NCBI GenBank assembly: GCA_030549495.1
Contig: JAUIRK010001044.1
Span: 124,001 to 188,000 of the forward strand
Origin: Nectonema munidae
Taxonomy: Eukaryota > Nematomorpha > Nectonematoida > Nectonematidae
Direction of reading: 5' to 3'
DNA: 64,000 nt
In this document: positions 1-10,173 of the stretch, piece by piece
Layout: every line of letters starts with the position of its first letter
Numbering within the stretch: the stretch's first letter is position 1
Position numbers and translations under genes: made by a program
The notes under the pieces: generated by a model
The model's input: the letters and a program-made list of their open reading frames with translations, nothing else
Told to the model about the DNA's origin: nothing
The model's database searches: none

Positions 1-399
1 TATGTGAGAATTTAGTCACTATCAAGATATTTTTAATTTAAATTGAATTTGTCCATGTTTTTCCTTTTGTGTCAGAGATAATTTTTTAGATGAAGAACGT
101 TGACAACGTTTTGTAATTGAACAATCAACATCACAAATAATTCATCTGAAAAAAGAGCTACCAAGAAAGGATCATCATAGAATGAATACCAAAATTACAT
201 ACTGTAAATTATAATATGACGTAGAGGCTACGAGCCGATAACGAATTTGTAGCCAAAAAGATGGAGGTCCTATCGAGTTACATAAGTTACTGTAGAATGA
301 AATATTTTGAGTGGATTAAACACCTAAAGTTGGTTTATTAAATATATTAAGAAAATAATTACCAGAGAAATACTGCAAGTAGAAGTTATTTTTATGTTT
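1..399. other. AT-rich stretch without a recognised gene
   Basis: No open frame or repeat end could be recognised. It runs directly into the first degenerate Sat-A units, so it may be older satellite decay. Confidence 0.4.
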
Positions 400-1569
400 A
401 TATATTTGACATTGATTTACAGGTTTAATCGATTTTTTGACAGGTTTTATTGATTTTATAAAAAATGAACATTATCATTAAATTCTGCATACTTGAAATG
501 TATAAAAACTTTAAAAGAATTAAAATTTTAATTTTGACATGGGCTGTCATATTTAAATTATTTTGTCAGGTTTGACTAATATTTATAAAAAAAAAGGAAT
601 ATAACCAGTAAACACAGCCCACTTGAAAATGGGTATATGTGTGTAAAATGCCATACACGGTAAACTTCATAACCTCCTTATACTTTCTATTAAACGTAAT
701 TCTCTAATTTAAAAAACCATGCCTGATCCTTTCTTTTTGGGATAAATCAATTTTTTGACAGTTTTGATTGATTTTTATAATAAAAATGAATATCACCATT
801 GAATTACGCATGCTTAAAAATGGGTATATATGTGTAAAAAACTTTATATTATTACTTAGATAATAAGTTTCTTTTTAAGATGAGCTGTCATATATAAATC
901 AATGCTTTGATAACTTTAATTGATTTTTATAAAAAAATGAATATCACCGCTGAATTCAGCCTGCTTGAAAATGGGTGTATATGTGTAAAAAACATATAAT
1001 TATTTAGATAAAAAGTTTTTTTTTGAGATGAGCTGTCATATGTAAATCACTTTTTTGTCAGGTTTGAATGATTTTCATAAAAAATGAATATCACCACTGA
1101 ATTCAGCATATTTGAAAATGGGTATACATGTGTAAAAAACTTTATATACTTATTTAGATAAAAAGTTCCTTTTTGAGATGAGCTGTCACATTTAGATCAA
1201 TTTTTTGACAGGTTTGATTGATTTTCATAAAAAATAAATATCACCACTGAATTCAGCATATTTGAAAATGGGTATACATGTGTAAAAAACTTTATATACT
1301 TATTTAGATAAAAAGTTCCTTTTTGAGATGAGCTGTCACATTTAGATCAATTTTTTGACAGGTTTGATTGATTTTCATAAAAAAATGAATACACCACTGA
1401 ATTCAGCATATTTGAAAATGGGTATACATGCGTAAAAAACTTTATATAATTATTTAAATAAAAAGTTCCTTTTTGAGATGAGCTGTCAAATATAAATCAA
1501 TTTTTTGACAGGTTTGTTTGATTTTGATAAAAAATTGACATCACCACTGAATTCAGCATAGTTGAAATA
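400..1569. repeat. Sat-A, tandem 150-bp satellite
   Basis: The phrase 'gatgagctgtca' recurs at 879, 1027, 1177, 1327 and 1477, giving a 148-150 bp period. Older, more diverged units reach back to about 400 (for example 'gggctgtcat' at 541). Neighbouring units from 1027 to 1477 differ by few bases, so that part expanded or was homogenised recently, while the left units are decayed. The last unit is cut by a Tigger element at the TA 1570-1571, and satellite-like sequence appears to resume after 3801. Two diverged units of the same family lie at 29095-29400. Confidence 0.9.
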
Positions 1570-1833
1570 TACAGTAGAACTCCGTTATTAAGTCAACCTT
1601 TGGGACTAAACTTTATTGGTCGTATTATCGGGGTGGTCCTAATTGTGAATTTTTTAGTTAACAGACGTGAATCATAAAAAAACATTTTGATTTAAAAAAA
1701 AAATCAATCGTTGCTTGTTTTTTCCGGTTTTCACAAAAGAATAATTGTTACTGAAGTAAGGATTCTGCTTTTGATAGGTGCATCTAGACATCACTCATGT
1801 CCTTTTCGAGGCAATACTCTTTTACTTTCTCAA

Positions 1834-2993
1834 TCATATGTAACGCTTCATTTGATGATAGTTTTCAGTTTCTTCTTCACTGGTTATTTCATCAAAATGA
1901 AATCCACTCTTTTGAAAACATTTTTGAACAGTAGACTGTTTATATTTTGAAACTGCATGTGTAATCCAGTTACAAGCTTGTAGCACATTAACCAACTTAC
2001 TCATGTTCGAAGCATCTTCCGCAGAATCGATCTTCAACAAAATGTGCCGTAAAAGTTGTTTTGATAAACTGGATTATTCCTTGATCGAGTGGTTGAAGAA
2101 CAGAAGTGATGTTGACTGGCAAGAAAACTAATTTGATGTTCGTCATTTCAATTTTGGTGTGAGATGGTGCATTATCTAAAAAGAGAAGCACATTACGTTT
2201 TTGACGTCGAAGTTTATCATTAAAGGTTTTCAACCATTCGCTGAAAACGCTTGAAGTCATCCAAGCTTTTTTGTTGTATGACCATTTAAAGTTGAGCTTG
2301 TCAACATTAACATTTTTAAAACAGCGAGGCTTTTTATTGTGTCCAATGATGAGTGGTTTTTCAAATTGACCATTCATATTAACGCAAAGCGAGACTGTGA
2401 TTCTATTCTTCGATTTTTTTCCACCTGTACACTGCTCTCCTTTCACTTTCAAAGTTTTATTAGGTAAGCATCTGTAAAATAAGCCCGTCTCATCCATATT
2501 ATAGATATCCTCATATTTATAATTTTTAATCAATTCTACAACTTTCACCTTCCATTCTTCTACGGATTCCATATCTACAGACCTTTTCGCCACAAATTGC
2601 TCCAAATTTTATTGAATGCCTGTTTTTAAATCTATTCAACCAACCATGTGATGCTTTAAAATCATGTTTACCCAGTTTTTCAGCAAAAATAAGTGCCTGT
2701 CCTTGTATCATTGGTCCAGATATAGGCACATAAATACTTCTGGCTTTCTGGAACCATTGCCAAGCTAGCTCATCTATATCTTCAAAGTTCGAGGATGTTG
2801 AAACTCTTTTCCTCTTCATTGATGTATTCGAACTCATGATTATATTTTTACGCTTCAAAATAGATTGGACTTGGGTTTTGCTTACATTGAATTTTTCAGC
2901 CAAGTGCCTTTGACTTCTGCCAGTCGAATCTTTCAACAATTCAATTTTTTCTCCCAAACTTAGCTTATTTCTTTTTAACTTTTTTTCACACAT
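1834..2993 (-). pseudogene. Tigger/pogo transposase (CENP-B-like HTH plus DDE_1), frameshifted
   Basis: This is the cut-and-paste transposase of the surrounding element. The open segment from 2993 begins MCEKKLKRNKLSLGEKIELL and contains a Psq/CENP-B-type helix-turn-helix (about residues 11-52) and a second CENP-B/Tc5-type DNA-binding domain (about 73-130, ending HGWLNRFKNRHS). The catalytic core follows in another frame from about 2605: first Asp in YNMDETGLFYR, second in LLFLDNAPSHTK, third in SVLQPLDQGIIQFIK, in the order and spacing of DDE_1 (pogo/Jerky/Tigger). A further frame holds an acidic tail (2040-1834). At least two frameshifts, near 2600 and 2030, break it. The readable length of about 390 residues is shorter than the usual 450-550 for the family, so the C-terminus may be eroded. 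Confidence 0.9.
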
Positions 2994-3000
2994 TTATGCT

Positions 3001-3266
3001 TAAATCTAAATAAGATATTCAAATTCAATATTAAAGAAAGGAAAAAAATTTAAAGAGAAAAAAAATATAAGAATAAATGACAATGTACTAGTATTGATTT
3101 AACTAAAAAAACAAGAGCTAAAAAATTTTCTCTCTATCTAATAAATCTAAATAAGATATTCAAATTCAATATTAAAGAAAGGAAAAAAAATTAAAGAGAA
3201 AAAAAATATAAGAATAAATGACAATGTACTAGTATTGATTTAACTAAAAAACAAGAGCTAAAAAAT
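3001..3266. repeat. 141-bp tandem duplication inside the Tigger element
   Basis: The stretch beginning 'taaatctaaataagatattc' at 3001 starts again at 3142. The two copies are nearly identical over about 125 bp, differing mainly in homopolymer length. It lies upstream of the transposase start (minus strand), in the element's 5' non-coding region, and must postdate most of the element's decay. Confidence 0.85.
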
Positions 3267-4003
3267 TTGAATTTAGAAAGTTTCAATTACAAAATTGCAA
3301 AAATCTTAATAAATTAAAAAAAAATTATGATGAATCTAGCTAACCTAAGGAAAGTTTTAATATCATTTAAAAAATAAGAATAATAAATTGACTAACTATG
3401 TTAGAAGAAAAAGAAAAAGTTTATGTATGAAAAAGATATCTTAAACACGTGGTAATATAAAACATAAACTAGATTAAAACTTGAACAAGATGAACTGAAA
3501 ATTTATTCTAAAAAATGTTTTTTGTCAAAAAATTCAAAAATTTTTCCATCTTATAATAGTACTAGAGCAAATTTTCAGATTTATTATAGCATTTTTGGAA
3601 AATAACTTTTTATGAAAATTGTTAGGTGTAGTTAAATGTTTTCTACAAAAATTAGTGGTCTCAATAGCGAAATATAGGTGGTCTTAATACCGAAACTTTA
3701 CTATGTGTGTATGAATACATTTTTAAACCGGTCCATGAAAGTGGTCGGATTTGCGGGGTGGTCTTAACATCCAGGTGGTCGTTAACCGGGGTTCCACTGT
3801 ATATGTAACATTAAAAATATTTATAAAAACTTATTAATATCTGAGAAAAATGGGGGGGGGGGGGACTTTACGCCCCCCAGCACTTGAGCGGACAAATTTT
3901 GCCCAGCACTAATAGGGTTAAGCATACTTTGTTTAAAGTAATTACAAATAAAATAGTCATAATTGATAGAACTATTTCTTTTGTTTTTTATGTAATTTCA
4001 TAG

Positions 4004-4157
4004 GCCCACTTTTATGGAGGGCGAGAAGTTTTTTGTGAGCATATGGGCGCCGAACTTCCATATGCTTATACGCTTCTTGGAGTGCGTGAAGGGGACTGGG
4101 ATGGAAGGCGAAAAGCTTAAATATGATGAACTCATGACAAAAGCAGCATCCCAATAA
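4004..4157 (+). CDS. Possible terminal exon, unknown protein
   Basis: A pyrimidine-rich tract ending in AG (4002-4003) is followed by an open frame reading PTFMEGEKFFVSIWAPNF, then MLIRFLECVKGTGMEGEKLK and YDELMTKAASQ, with a TAA stop at 4155-4157. An AATAAA overlaps the stop (4153-4158). The peptide has an internal near-repeat (MEGEKFF / MEGEKLK). No upstream exon was found in the preceding 4 kb, which is satellite and Tigger. It could be the last exon of a host gene, a retroposed fragment, or chance. I do not recognise the protein. Confidence 0.2.
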
Positions 4158-4308
4158 ATTTTATGCTGTTTATTTATTATTTATTTACATTCAACAAAAT
4201 TATCCACTCGACACATATCCTTTTAGATCGTGATAAAGAATGCACATTCAAAATATTGATCTCTTCATTTTATTAAATAATTCCCAGAGTTTCCTATTTC
4301 ACATTATA

Positions 4309-4330
4309 TCACTGGTTCTCAACCCGGGAG
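4309..4330 (+). other. hAT-like terminal sequence, partner end not found
   Basis: The sequence 'cactggttctcaacc' resembles the CAGTGGTTCTCAA ends of many hAT elements and their MITEs. A similar string occurs at 23868. No matching inverted end was seen downstream, so this may be a solo or decayed end. The rest of 4160-4990 shows no gene that I can support. Confidence 0.25.
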
Positions 4331-4997
4331 GAATTCTTCCTTGTTTGTAATTTAACAGTTGCTAGTGAGAAGAATATTTTTCAAACTACAAACCTGCAAA
4401 CTCTCTATCTTAGGAGATTAGAAGAGATAAAACTGTCAATATTTTTATTTAATTATAAAAATCAAGTACACTTTTTTTAGTAACTCCACTATAAAGATAT
4501 ACGTAAAGGGATCATACATATATGAAGTCTCCCATCAGGGGGTAAACTTATTTTAGATGTTCGGTATTAAAAAATAGAGCAAGAGGTAAAAATGACGGCA
4601 GGGGAGGGGTTAAAAACTTAGGAGGAGGGTAGGCGTCATTTTGGACGGAATAAAAATTGGCCGGGGAAGGGATTATTTGAAATTGGCTGACCTTTCCTAG
4701 CTGCATCTTTTGAAACTATTTTCTTGATAGTTGAGTGACCTTATTATGCTAAAACAGGCGCACACATTAGGGATATAACCTTTTTAAACTTCAAAACCCT
4801 TTTGTGTTTTCCGATGAATAATTTTGTTAGAAACTAAAAAATGCCACTTTTAGCGTAAAATGTTCAAAAAACCTGGCGCGCACGGATAAAAAACTAATTA
4901 AATAGTGGGGTCACTAACAAATAAATAAAGGTACACAAAAATATAAACAAAAATTCGAATTTATTGATTCAAAACTACATTAAAAACGTATGAAAAG

Positions 4998-5177
4998 CTA
5001 AAAAGCATTAGTAGCTAAAAATTTGGATGTTAGATATTTATCAGAGCGTGAGTTTTTCACTATTTCTTCCATTTTTTTAACCCCACGTTCGGCAAAGATG
5101 TTTGTTCTAGGAATGTCAATGAATTTCCAGAACTGAAAAATTTCAGGAAAGTGGATATGGCATTCGTACAATTTTGT
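4998..5177 (-). pseudogene. Short coding relic, unidentified, possibly transposase
   Basis: The minus strand is open for 59 codons without an ATG. It reads TKLYECHIHFPEIFQFWKFI, then DIPRTNIFAERGVKKMEEIV and a basic C-terminus ending FLATNAF before a TAG. The composition looks like a genuine protein C-terminus rather than random AT-rich DNA. Upstream sequence in another frame (about 5180-5300) also looks coding, which would imply a frameshift. The surroundings are transposon relics, so a transposase C-terminus is the simplest guess, but no family motif is visible. Confidence 0.3.
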
Positions 5178-5470
5178 TCAACTATAGCTTGTTTTAGTTT
5201 ACCATAAGTCGAAACTTCAAATTTTTGATCAGAAAACCAAAAGTCACACCAAGAAAATGAAATAAAACAACAAATTTTTTCGAGCTCTTTTCAGGGAGTA
5301 AAAATAAGGCTAACCTTCGCTTTACAGCATATTCTGTTATAGCACCGTTTACAGGGATATACCATTTTAATCCACATTCCTTTTATAGAAAATAAAGAAG
5401 ATTAATAAGAAATTTATGCTTTCATATGACCGAATATGACTTCTATCGGTTTTATATGTTATTTGCCAAG

Positions 5471-6052
5471 GGTGCTGTGTCAAAACGCCCGAAAACCAAA
5501 ACGCCTGAAAACCAAAACGTCCGAAAACCAAAACGCACAATACCAAAACGCCCGAAAATAATAATTCGGGCATTACTATTTTTTGAACTTTATTCTATTT
5601 GGACAGTTTTCAAAACGGGCGATTTGACACGAAATGATAGTGATCAATTTGACTTGAAAGATAAAAGTGATCATACAAAAATACATTATTTCGGTTTGAA
5701 AAACAATTAAACTACCAATTTAAACGGAAAATCAGTTTGAAACCAAAAAAGATGCGACTAATTTAAACAGGAAAACAAGAATATAAATATTTTCGGATTT
5801 TGGTTCAAAATTTGAGTAGTTCGATTCGATAAGATTGATAAATTAGGAATCTTGTATCTGTATTTTATGCATGTGAAACAACAAAGTGTTAAATTTAACA
5901 TATTCTTAGAAAAATATATAGATACAAGAAAAAATCTTAAATTTTTAAATATTTTTTGTAGATTCAAGTTTCAGACGTTCTTGTATAGGGTGTTTTGGTA
6001 TATGACGTTTTGGTTTCGGGCGTTTTGGTTTCAGGCGTTTTGACTCGAATTC
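5471..6052. mobile_element. Foldback MITE with tandem sub-repeats in its ends and an 8-bp target duplication
   Basis: The left arm (about 5479-5570) is a run of short units of the type 'caaaacgcccgaaaac'. The right arm (about 5988-6042) is the same units in reverse complement ('ggttttcgggcgttttg' type). The outermost shared core is GTCAAAACGCC. The octamer TTGCCAAG flanks the element at 5463-5470 and 6053-6060, an 8-bp duplication as made by hAT transposases. The central 400 bp is AT-rich and non-coding. At 582 bp with no transposase, it must rely on a partner element. Confidence 0.75.
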
Positions 6053-6500
6053 TTGCCAAGTAATGTTGAGAATAAACACGATATCACAATAAATCACTTG
6101 TTCTTCACATCAAATTTTCGCAGCAAAATATAATAATAAAAACAATTAGATTGTTTACGCGAAGGATGTTTCATCAACTCTTCTTCGGAAAGAAAAAACC
6201 TTAAAATATTGTTTTCATTGAGCAGTACCATGTGTGCATAAATCGTATTGAACTCAACTGTCTGATCGAATATTCCATTCCATCCTATATAATATTGATC
6301 TAGTTTCTTTAGATTTACCGCCTTCGTTACTCGCTCTATTTTCTTCGCGTTTCACCCCTTCCATACTCAAAGTTTCCAGTACTCATTCCAAGTTTTCAGG
6401 ACTTTTCCATGGAATCTTCATCTTCGAGTAGTTTTGTTGAAGAGTCAAGTGATTCATCTTTTTTCGATGAAATTAGCGAATCAAGTTCACACACTGACGA

Positions 6501-7134
6501 CAGGGCCGTATCAAGGGGGAGGGCAGTAGGGGGGGGGGGGGGATTGCGCCGGGGCGTCACACCTAGGAGGCGCCATTTCATTGCCACTGTCGTCACGCAG
6601 CAGAGCTTGGGATGGAAATTGAGGACTTTCAAATGTTTTTGAAACCTCGGAAGGAAAACCCGGCAAACACTATGGAGTTACTTGGTTTTCTGTCCTCTCA
6701 CTCGGGATTCTGTCCGAATCTACAAGTGGCTCTGAGGATCATGCTGACAATTGGAACTTCTATTGCATCCTGTAAAAGGTCATTCAGCAAGCTAAAACTT
6801 ATTAAGTCCTACCTAAGGAGCACTATGGGGCAAGCCCGCCTCTAAAGTCTGACTCTTATGAGCATTGAGAAAGTTCTCGATTGTGTTGATTTTGACGAAG
6901 TTATCGATAATTTGCCTCTGCTAAAACACGAAAAATGAACATCTAATGGAGACTGTCTTCGACTCAGTCAGTATATATCTGAATTATGATACTTAATTAA
7001 AATGTGAGCATTTTTTTCTAAATCATTTTTTAAGCCAGAATGGGGTGGGGATGAGTGAGAAAAGAAAGAGAAAGTGGTGAGGGGCTCCATTCAAGCCTTT
7101 GCCCTGGGGCGCACGATCCCTTGATACGGCTCTG
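6501..7134 (+). mobile_element. hAT deletion derivative nested in the piggyBac gene
   Basis: The ends are an inverted pair: CAGGGCCGTATCAA at 6501-6514 against ttgatacggctctg at 7121-7134 (one mismatch). The flanking octamers actgacga (6493-6500) and gatgacga (7135-7142) match at 6 of 8 positions, as expected for an old 8-bp hAT target duplication. Inside are about 110 bp of end sequence with long G runs, the last part of a transposase gene, and about 190 bp of 3' end. The transposase N-terminal and catalytic parts are absent. Confidence 0.8.
6612..6938 (+). pseudogene. hAT transposase C-terminal dimerisation domain (ZMYM1-like)
   Basis: The open frame from 6612 reads through LQVALRIMLTIGTSIASCKR and SFSKLKLIKSYLRSTMGQAR. 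This is the hAT C-terminal dimerisation motif (a Cys/Glu-ERSFS-KLK type core followed by Arg-rich and Leu-rich segments), closest to the ZMYM1-type branch. An in-frame TAA at 6843 interrupts it, after which the same frame continues LTLMSIEKVLDCVDFDEVID to a stop at 6936-6938. Only the final 100 or so residues of a protein normally over 600 long are present. It is enclosed by the hAT ends at 6501 and 7134. Confidence 0.75.
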
Positions 7135-7354
7135 GATGACGATATCAGTTATAGCTGGGAGCCCTTTACCAGTACAAGGGGAAGGACTCAAACAGAAAAT
7201 TTAAGAAATACTTCTGTCTCTCATAGTGGTCCCAAAGGATTAGCACTTTGGGAAACAGACATCTTGAAAATATTTAAATTGTTTTTCACTTTAGAAGTGA
7301 TTCATCATATTTATCATTATACAAAGTTAAAAATGAAAACGTATATTTATTCGT

Positions 7355-7925
7355 GTTGTGTGTGTGTTGAGAATAATTTGTATAATTATAATTTGTATGT
7401 TTGGGAGGAGAAAGAGTATGTGTGTATGTCTGTGGGTGTGTGTGTATGTCTGTAGGTGTGTGTGTATGTGTGTAGATGTGTGTGTATGTCTGTAGGTGTG
7501 TGTATGTCTGTAGGTGTGTGTATGTCTGTAGGTGTGTTTGTATGTCTGTAGGTGTGTGTATGTCTGTAGGTGTGTGTGTATGTCTGTAGGTGTGTGTGTA
7601 TGTCTGTGGGTGGGTGTATCTCTGTGGGTGGATGTATGTCTGTTTGTGGGTGTGTGTATGTCTGTGGGTGTGTGTGTGTGTATGTCTGTGGGTATGCGTG
7701 TGTATGTCTGTGGGTGGTTGTGTGTATGTCTATGAGTGTGTGTGTGTATGTCTGTGAGTGTGTGTGTGTGTATGTCTGTGAGTGTGTGTGTGTATGTCTG
7801 TGAGTGTGTGTGTGTGTGTATGTCTGTGGCTGTGTGTGTATGTCTGTGGGTGTGTATGGGTGAGTGTAGAAGAAAAGGGATGTGTATGGGTGTTAGTGTG
7901 TGTATGTGGAGGTACAGGTGTTTTG
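7355..7925 (+). repeat. GT-rich compound microsatellite
   Basis: Imperfect repeats of the type 'tgtgtgtatgtctgtgggtg' (roughly 16-20 bp) run for about 570 bp. It lies within the piggyBac relic and replaces part of its coding region. Open frames here (Val/Cys/Tyr-rich) are products of the repeat. Confidence 0.9.
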
Positions 7926-9103
7926 TTTGGATTTCAGAAGAAATTTCAATTTACGATCCGAAAAAACCACGGCATTATGGTATTTAAAGTTATCAAATAA
8001 ATGATTCAAAAAGCTTTTATTACATGAAACCTGAAATATATACCTGAAATATATATTTCTGGTTTAGAAGACCGAAGTTATTTTCTCGCTATTTCCATAG
8101 TAAAACGAATTGTTTCCGATTCAAATTTGCCAGAGGGTATTGGTATTTATATGAATAGGTTTTTCACTTCTCATGAAATAGCCAGGTGGGCCCTTACGAA
8201 AAACTACACTGTGTATGGGTCTGTAATGTCTACGAAAAGATTTATCCCGAAAATTTTACAGCTGAACAAAACTCTCAAGCTAAATGAGTGTGAAACTCGT
8301 GAAGTTTATTCGAAAGATGCTTCTCTCTCAGCATACATTTCGAAATGACATGCGAAACGAAACTTCAAAGTTGTTTACATTTTATCGTAACAACCCCGAA
8401 AAAAGTTGAAATAACTTGTATTGCGGGAAAACCTGAATCAATGATTGAATAAAGCCTTGTAGAAGGTGGCCGATGGCGATATTCAGCAATTATTTGGACA
8501 TGGCTTGCCTGAACTCCTTTATCATATCCAAGTTCAACTCCCCGCAAGATTTTCCTTCTATAAAAAGTGGAGGAAGAAAAATTTTCATAAGACTCTCTCT
8601 ACTTTTATCGCAAGAATCAATGAGAGTAGGATCTAATCTAACACAAACAAACTTGAAAACTAAATCCCTCCTCAACTTTTATGGCTTTTCCCAACTTCTA
8701 CTCATGAAAAAACGAAGCACCAGAAAATGTTCGAAATTCTCCATTCAAACTTGCAAATTACACTCTAAACTAATTGCGATAATTGCTTCTAATTTTACGT
8801 GAGCGTCCTTTTTTGCCTTTTGTATTCTTTGCAAATCAAAATTGTAATAAAAGTTTTTGTCCTTAACTTGAAAACACTACGATAGTATATTTTCAGAAAT
8901 GAAAATAAATTTTTTTTATATTTTTTAACAAAAGAGGGTGAATTATTATGTATTTATGTGATCCGAATGTGCAACTACATAACTATAGAAAGTCATTAAG
9001 TCGAATAAAAACTTGAATAATTCTATTTTTGAAATATGAAATTCGATTTCGTTTTTCTTTTATGAAAATAAATGTTTAAAATGAAATTTACATAATAGAA
9101 TTA

Positions 9104-10170
9104 CTAAAACTTGAAATCATCCCTCCAGTCAGTATTTTTGGAAGTTCCATAATGATGACAATCAGAAATATAATTTGATTTCAAGAATTCATAATTTTGA
9201 ACTATTATATCAACGAAGAAGTTATTCAAGTGAGGACTTTTGATCGAACCGCCAAAGCTTGAATCCATGATATGTCTCAAAACCAAGTCCAAAACATGGT
9301 GTTCACATGGAATAAATTGTGGCTTGTCGTATCCCTTCCCGTTCATCATTCTCTGAAACCTAACAACAATCCCATTTTCACGACCGGTATTCACTGCTGT
9401 TGAATCGCATATAATCATTTTAATACTCTGCCAAGCGTCAAAATCATCCATAAGTTTCACCAACTCTTCAAAAATAGCTTTAGAAGAAACATTTCTGCAA
9501 GTTAGTATTGCAAAATTGATTATCCTTTGGCTATCTTGAAGACACACACTTGATACTCTTTCTTTTAATACTTTTCCCATCAAAATGTAAACAAAACACT
9601 TCCGATTTCAAAACCTCTATATGTTTTCTTTAACACTTTCAGATTCTTTAATAACCTTTTTCCACACCCCAACCTAACTGGGACTTTCAATATCAATTCC
9701 ATCAAGTTTCAGAGAACTAAATACAACTGAAGCCTTTCTGGTAGACAAACAATGCTGTGCTACAAGCCTAGCGACAGATTTCGTTGAGTTATACTTTTTC
9801 TTTGTTTCATTCTTTTCATCCGAAACAAATTCATCATCATTTTGAATTTCATTCAGACTAGAACTTTCAGAACCAGAGTTTGATTCAGCCGGAACACACG
9901 AAGATGTCGATTCAGTATAAGACAATTTCGAAACTTTAACGCGCTTCGAAGGATGTATTAATGTGATGTTGTCTCAGATCTTGTTGAATAACCTACTCTA
10001 CCCGCTGTTGGAATTTGGGAGTGATAAAGGGCTTTATCCTCTCAACTCAGCCAAAAACCGTCACCTTTAGTCATATCAAACAAATTTTCATCCCCTCCTC
10101 CAAATTTCAAGTCTTTCTTTTCCTGTACTTTTCATACAAATCAATAACTTTTCCAACTTTCAAAACCACT
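9104..10170 (-). pseudogene. Divergent hAT-like transposase relic, 5'-truncated at the Sat-B boundary
   Basis: Reading leftward from 10170, a coding-like stretch contains FDMTKGDGFWLS, EDKALYHSQI and GRVGYSTRS, then a Ser/acidic linker (9925-9674, MSYTESTSSCVPAESNSGSE) and a catalytic-type segment (9583-9104). That segment holds the Asp motif MIICDSTAVNTG and the Cys/His motif PCEHHVLDLVLRH, which correspond in position to the hAT catalytic Asp and the C-x2-H element. The same order occurs in the plus-strand copy at 38469-40320 (KLFDLTNVNGLW, EDKELYKKQ, HHVLDLVLKH), so the two are one family. At least three frame breaks are present. The N-terminal portion stops exactly where Sat-B begins at about 10174. 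The C-terminal part after WRDDFKF is missing. Confidence 0.65.
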
Positions 10171-10173
10171 TTA

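Larger units (their letters stand above)
1572..3799 (-). mobile_element. Tigger/pogo-like DNA transposon with both ends
   Basis: Terminal inverted repeats are visible: the left end starts CAGTAGAACTCCGTTATTAA, and the right end read on the minus strand starts CAGTGGAACCCCGGTTAACG. Similarity continues inward at lower identity ('ggggtggtc' motifs on both sides). TA dinucleotides at 1570-1571 and 3800-3801 are the target-site duplication expected of the Tc1/mariner-pogo superfamily. The element is 2,228 bp and carries one minus-strand transposase gene (1834-2993) plus an internal 141-bp duplication in its 5' region. It sits inside Sat-A. Both ends are present but the transposase frame is broken, so this copy is presumably non-autonomous. 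Confidence 0.9.
6409..8802 (+). pseudogene. piggyBac-type transposase relic, split by a hAT insertion and a microsatellite
   Basis: The reading starts with the acidic, Ser-rich N-terminus typical of piggyBac proteins (6409: MESSSSSSFVEESSDSSFFD). It is interrupted at 6501-7134 by a hAT element and resumes at about 7135 with DDISYSWEPFTSTRGRTQTE and LKIFKLFFTLEVIHHIYHYT, matching the conserved piggyBac domain start. A GT-rich microsatellite then replaces several hundred bases. Further downstream are IYDPKKPRHYGI (about 7950), MNRFFTSHEIARWALTKNYT (8148) and WPMAIFSNYLDMACLNSF (8468), all piggyBac landmarks in order. The catalytic Asp-rich region between the second and third pieces is missing. 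Several frameshifts are present. A related minus-strand relic lies at 28132-28979. Confidence 0.8.

Noticed and set aside
3972-4154. 60-codon minus-strand frame
   Set aside because: Opposite strand to the more plausible exon-like reading, with no motif.
7350-7830. Overlapping Cys/Val/Tyr-rich frames
   Set aside because: Products of the GT-rich microsatellite.
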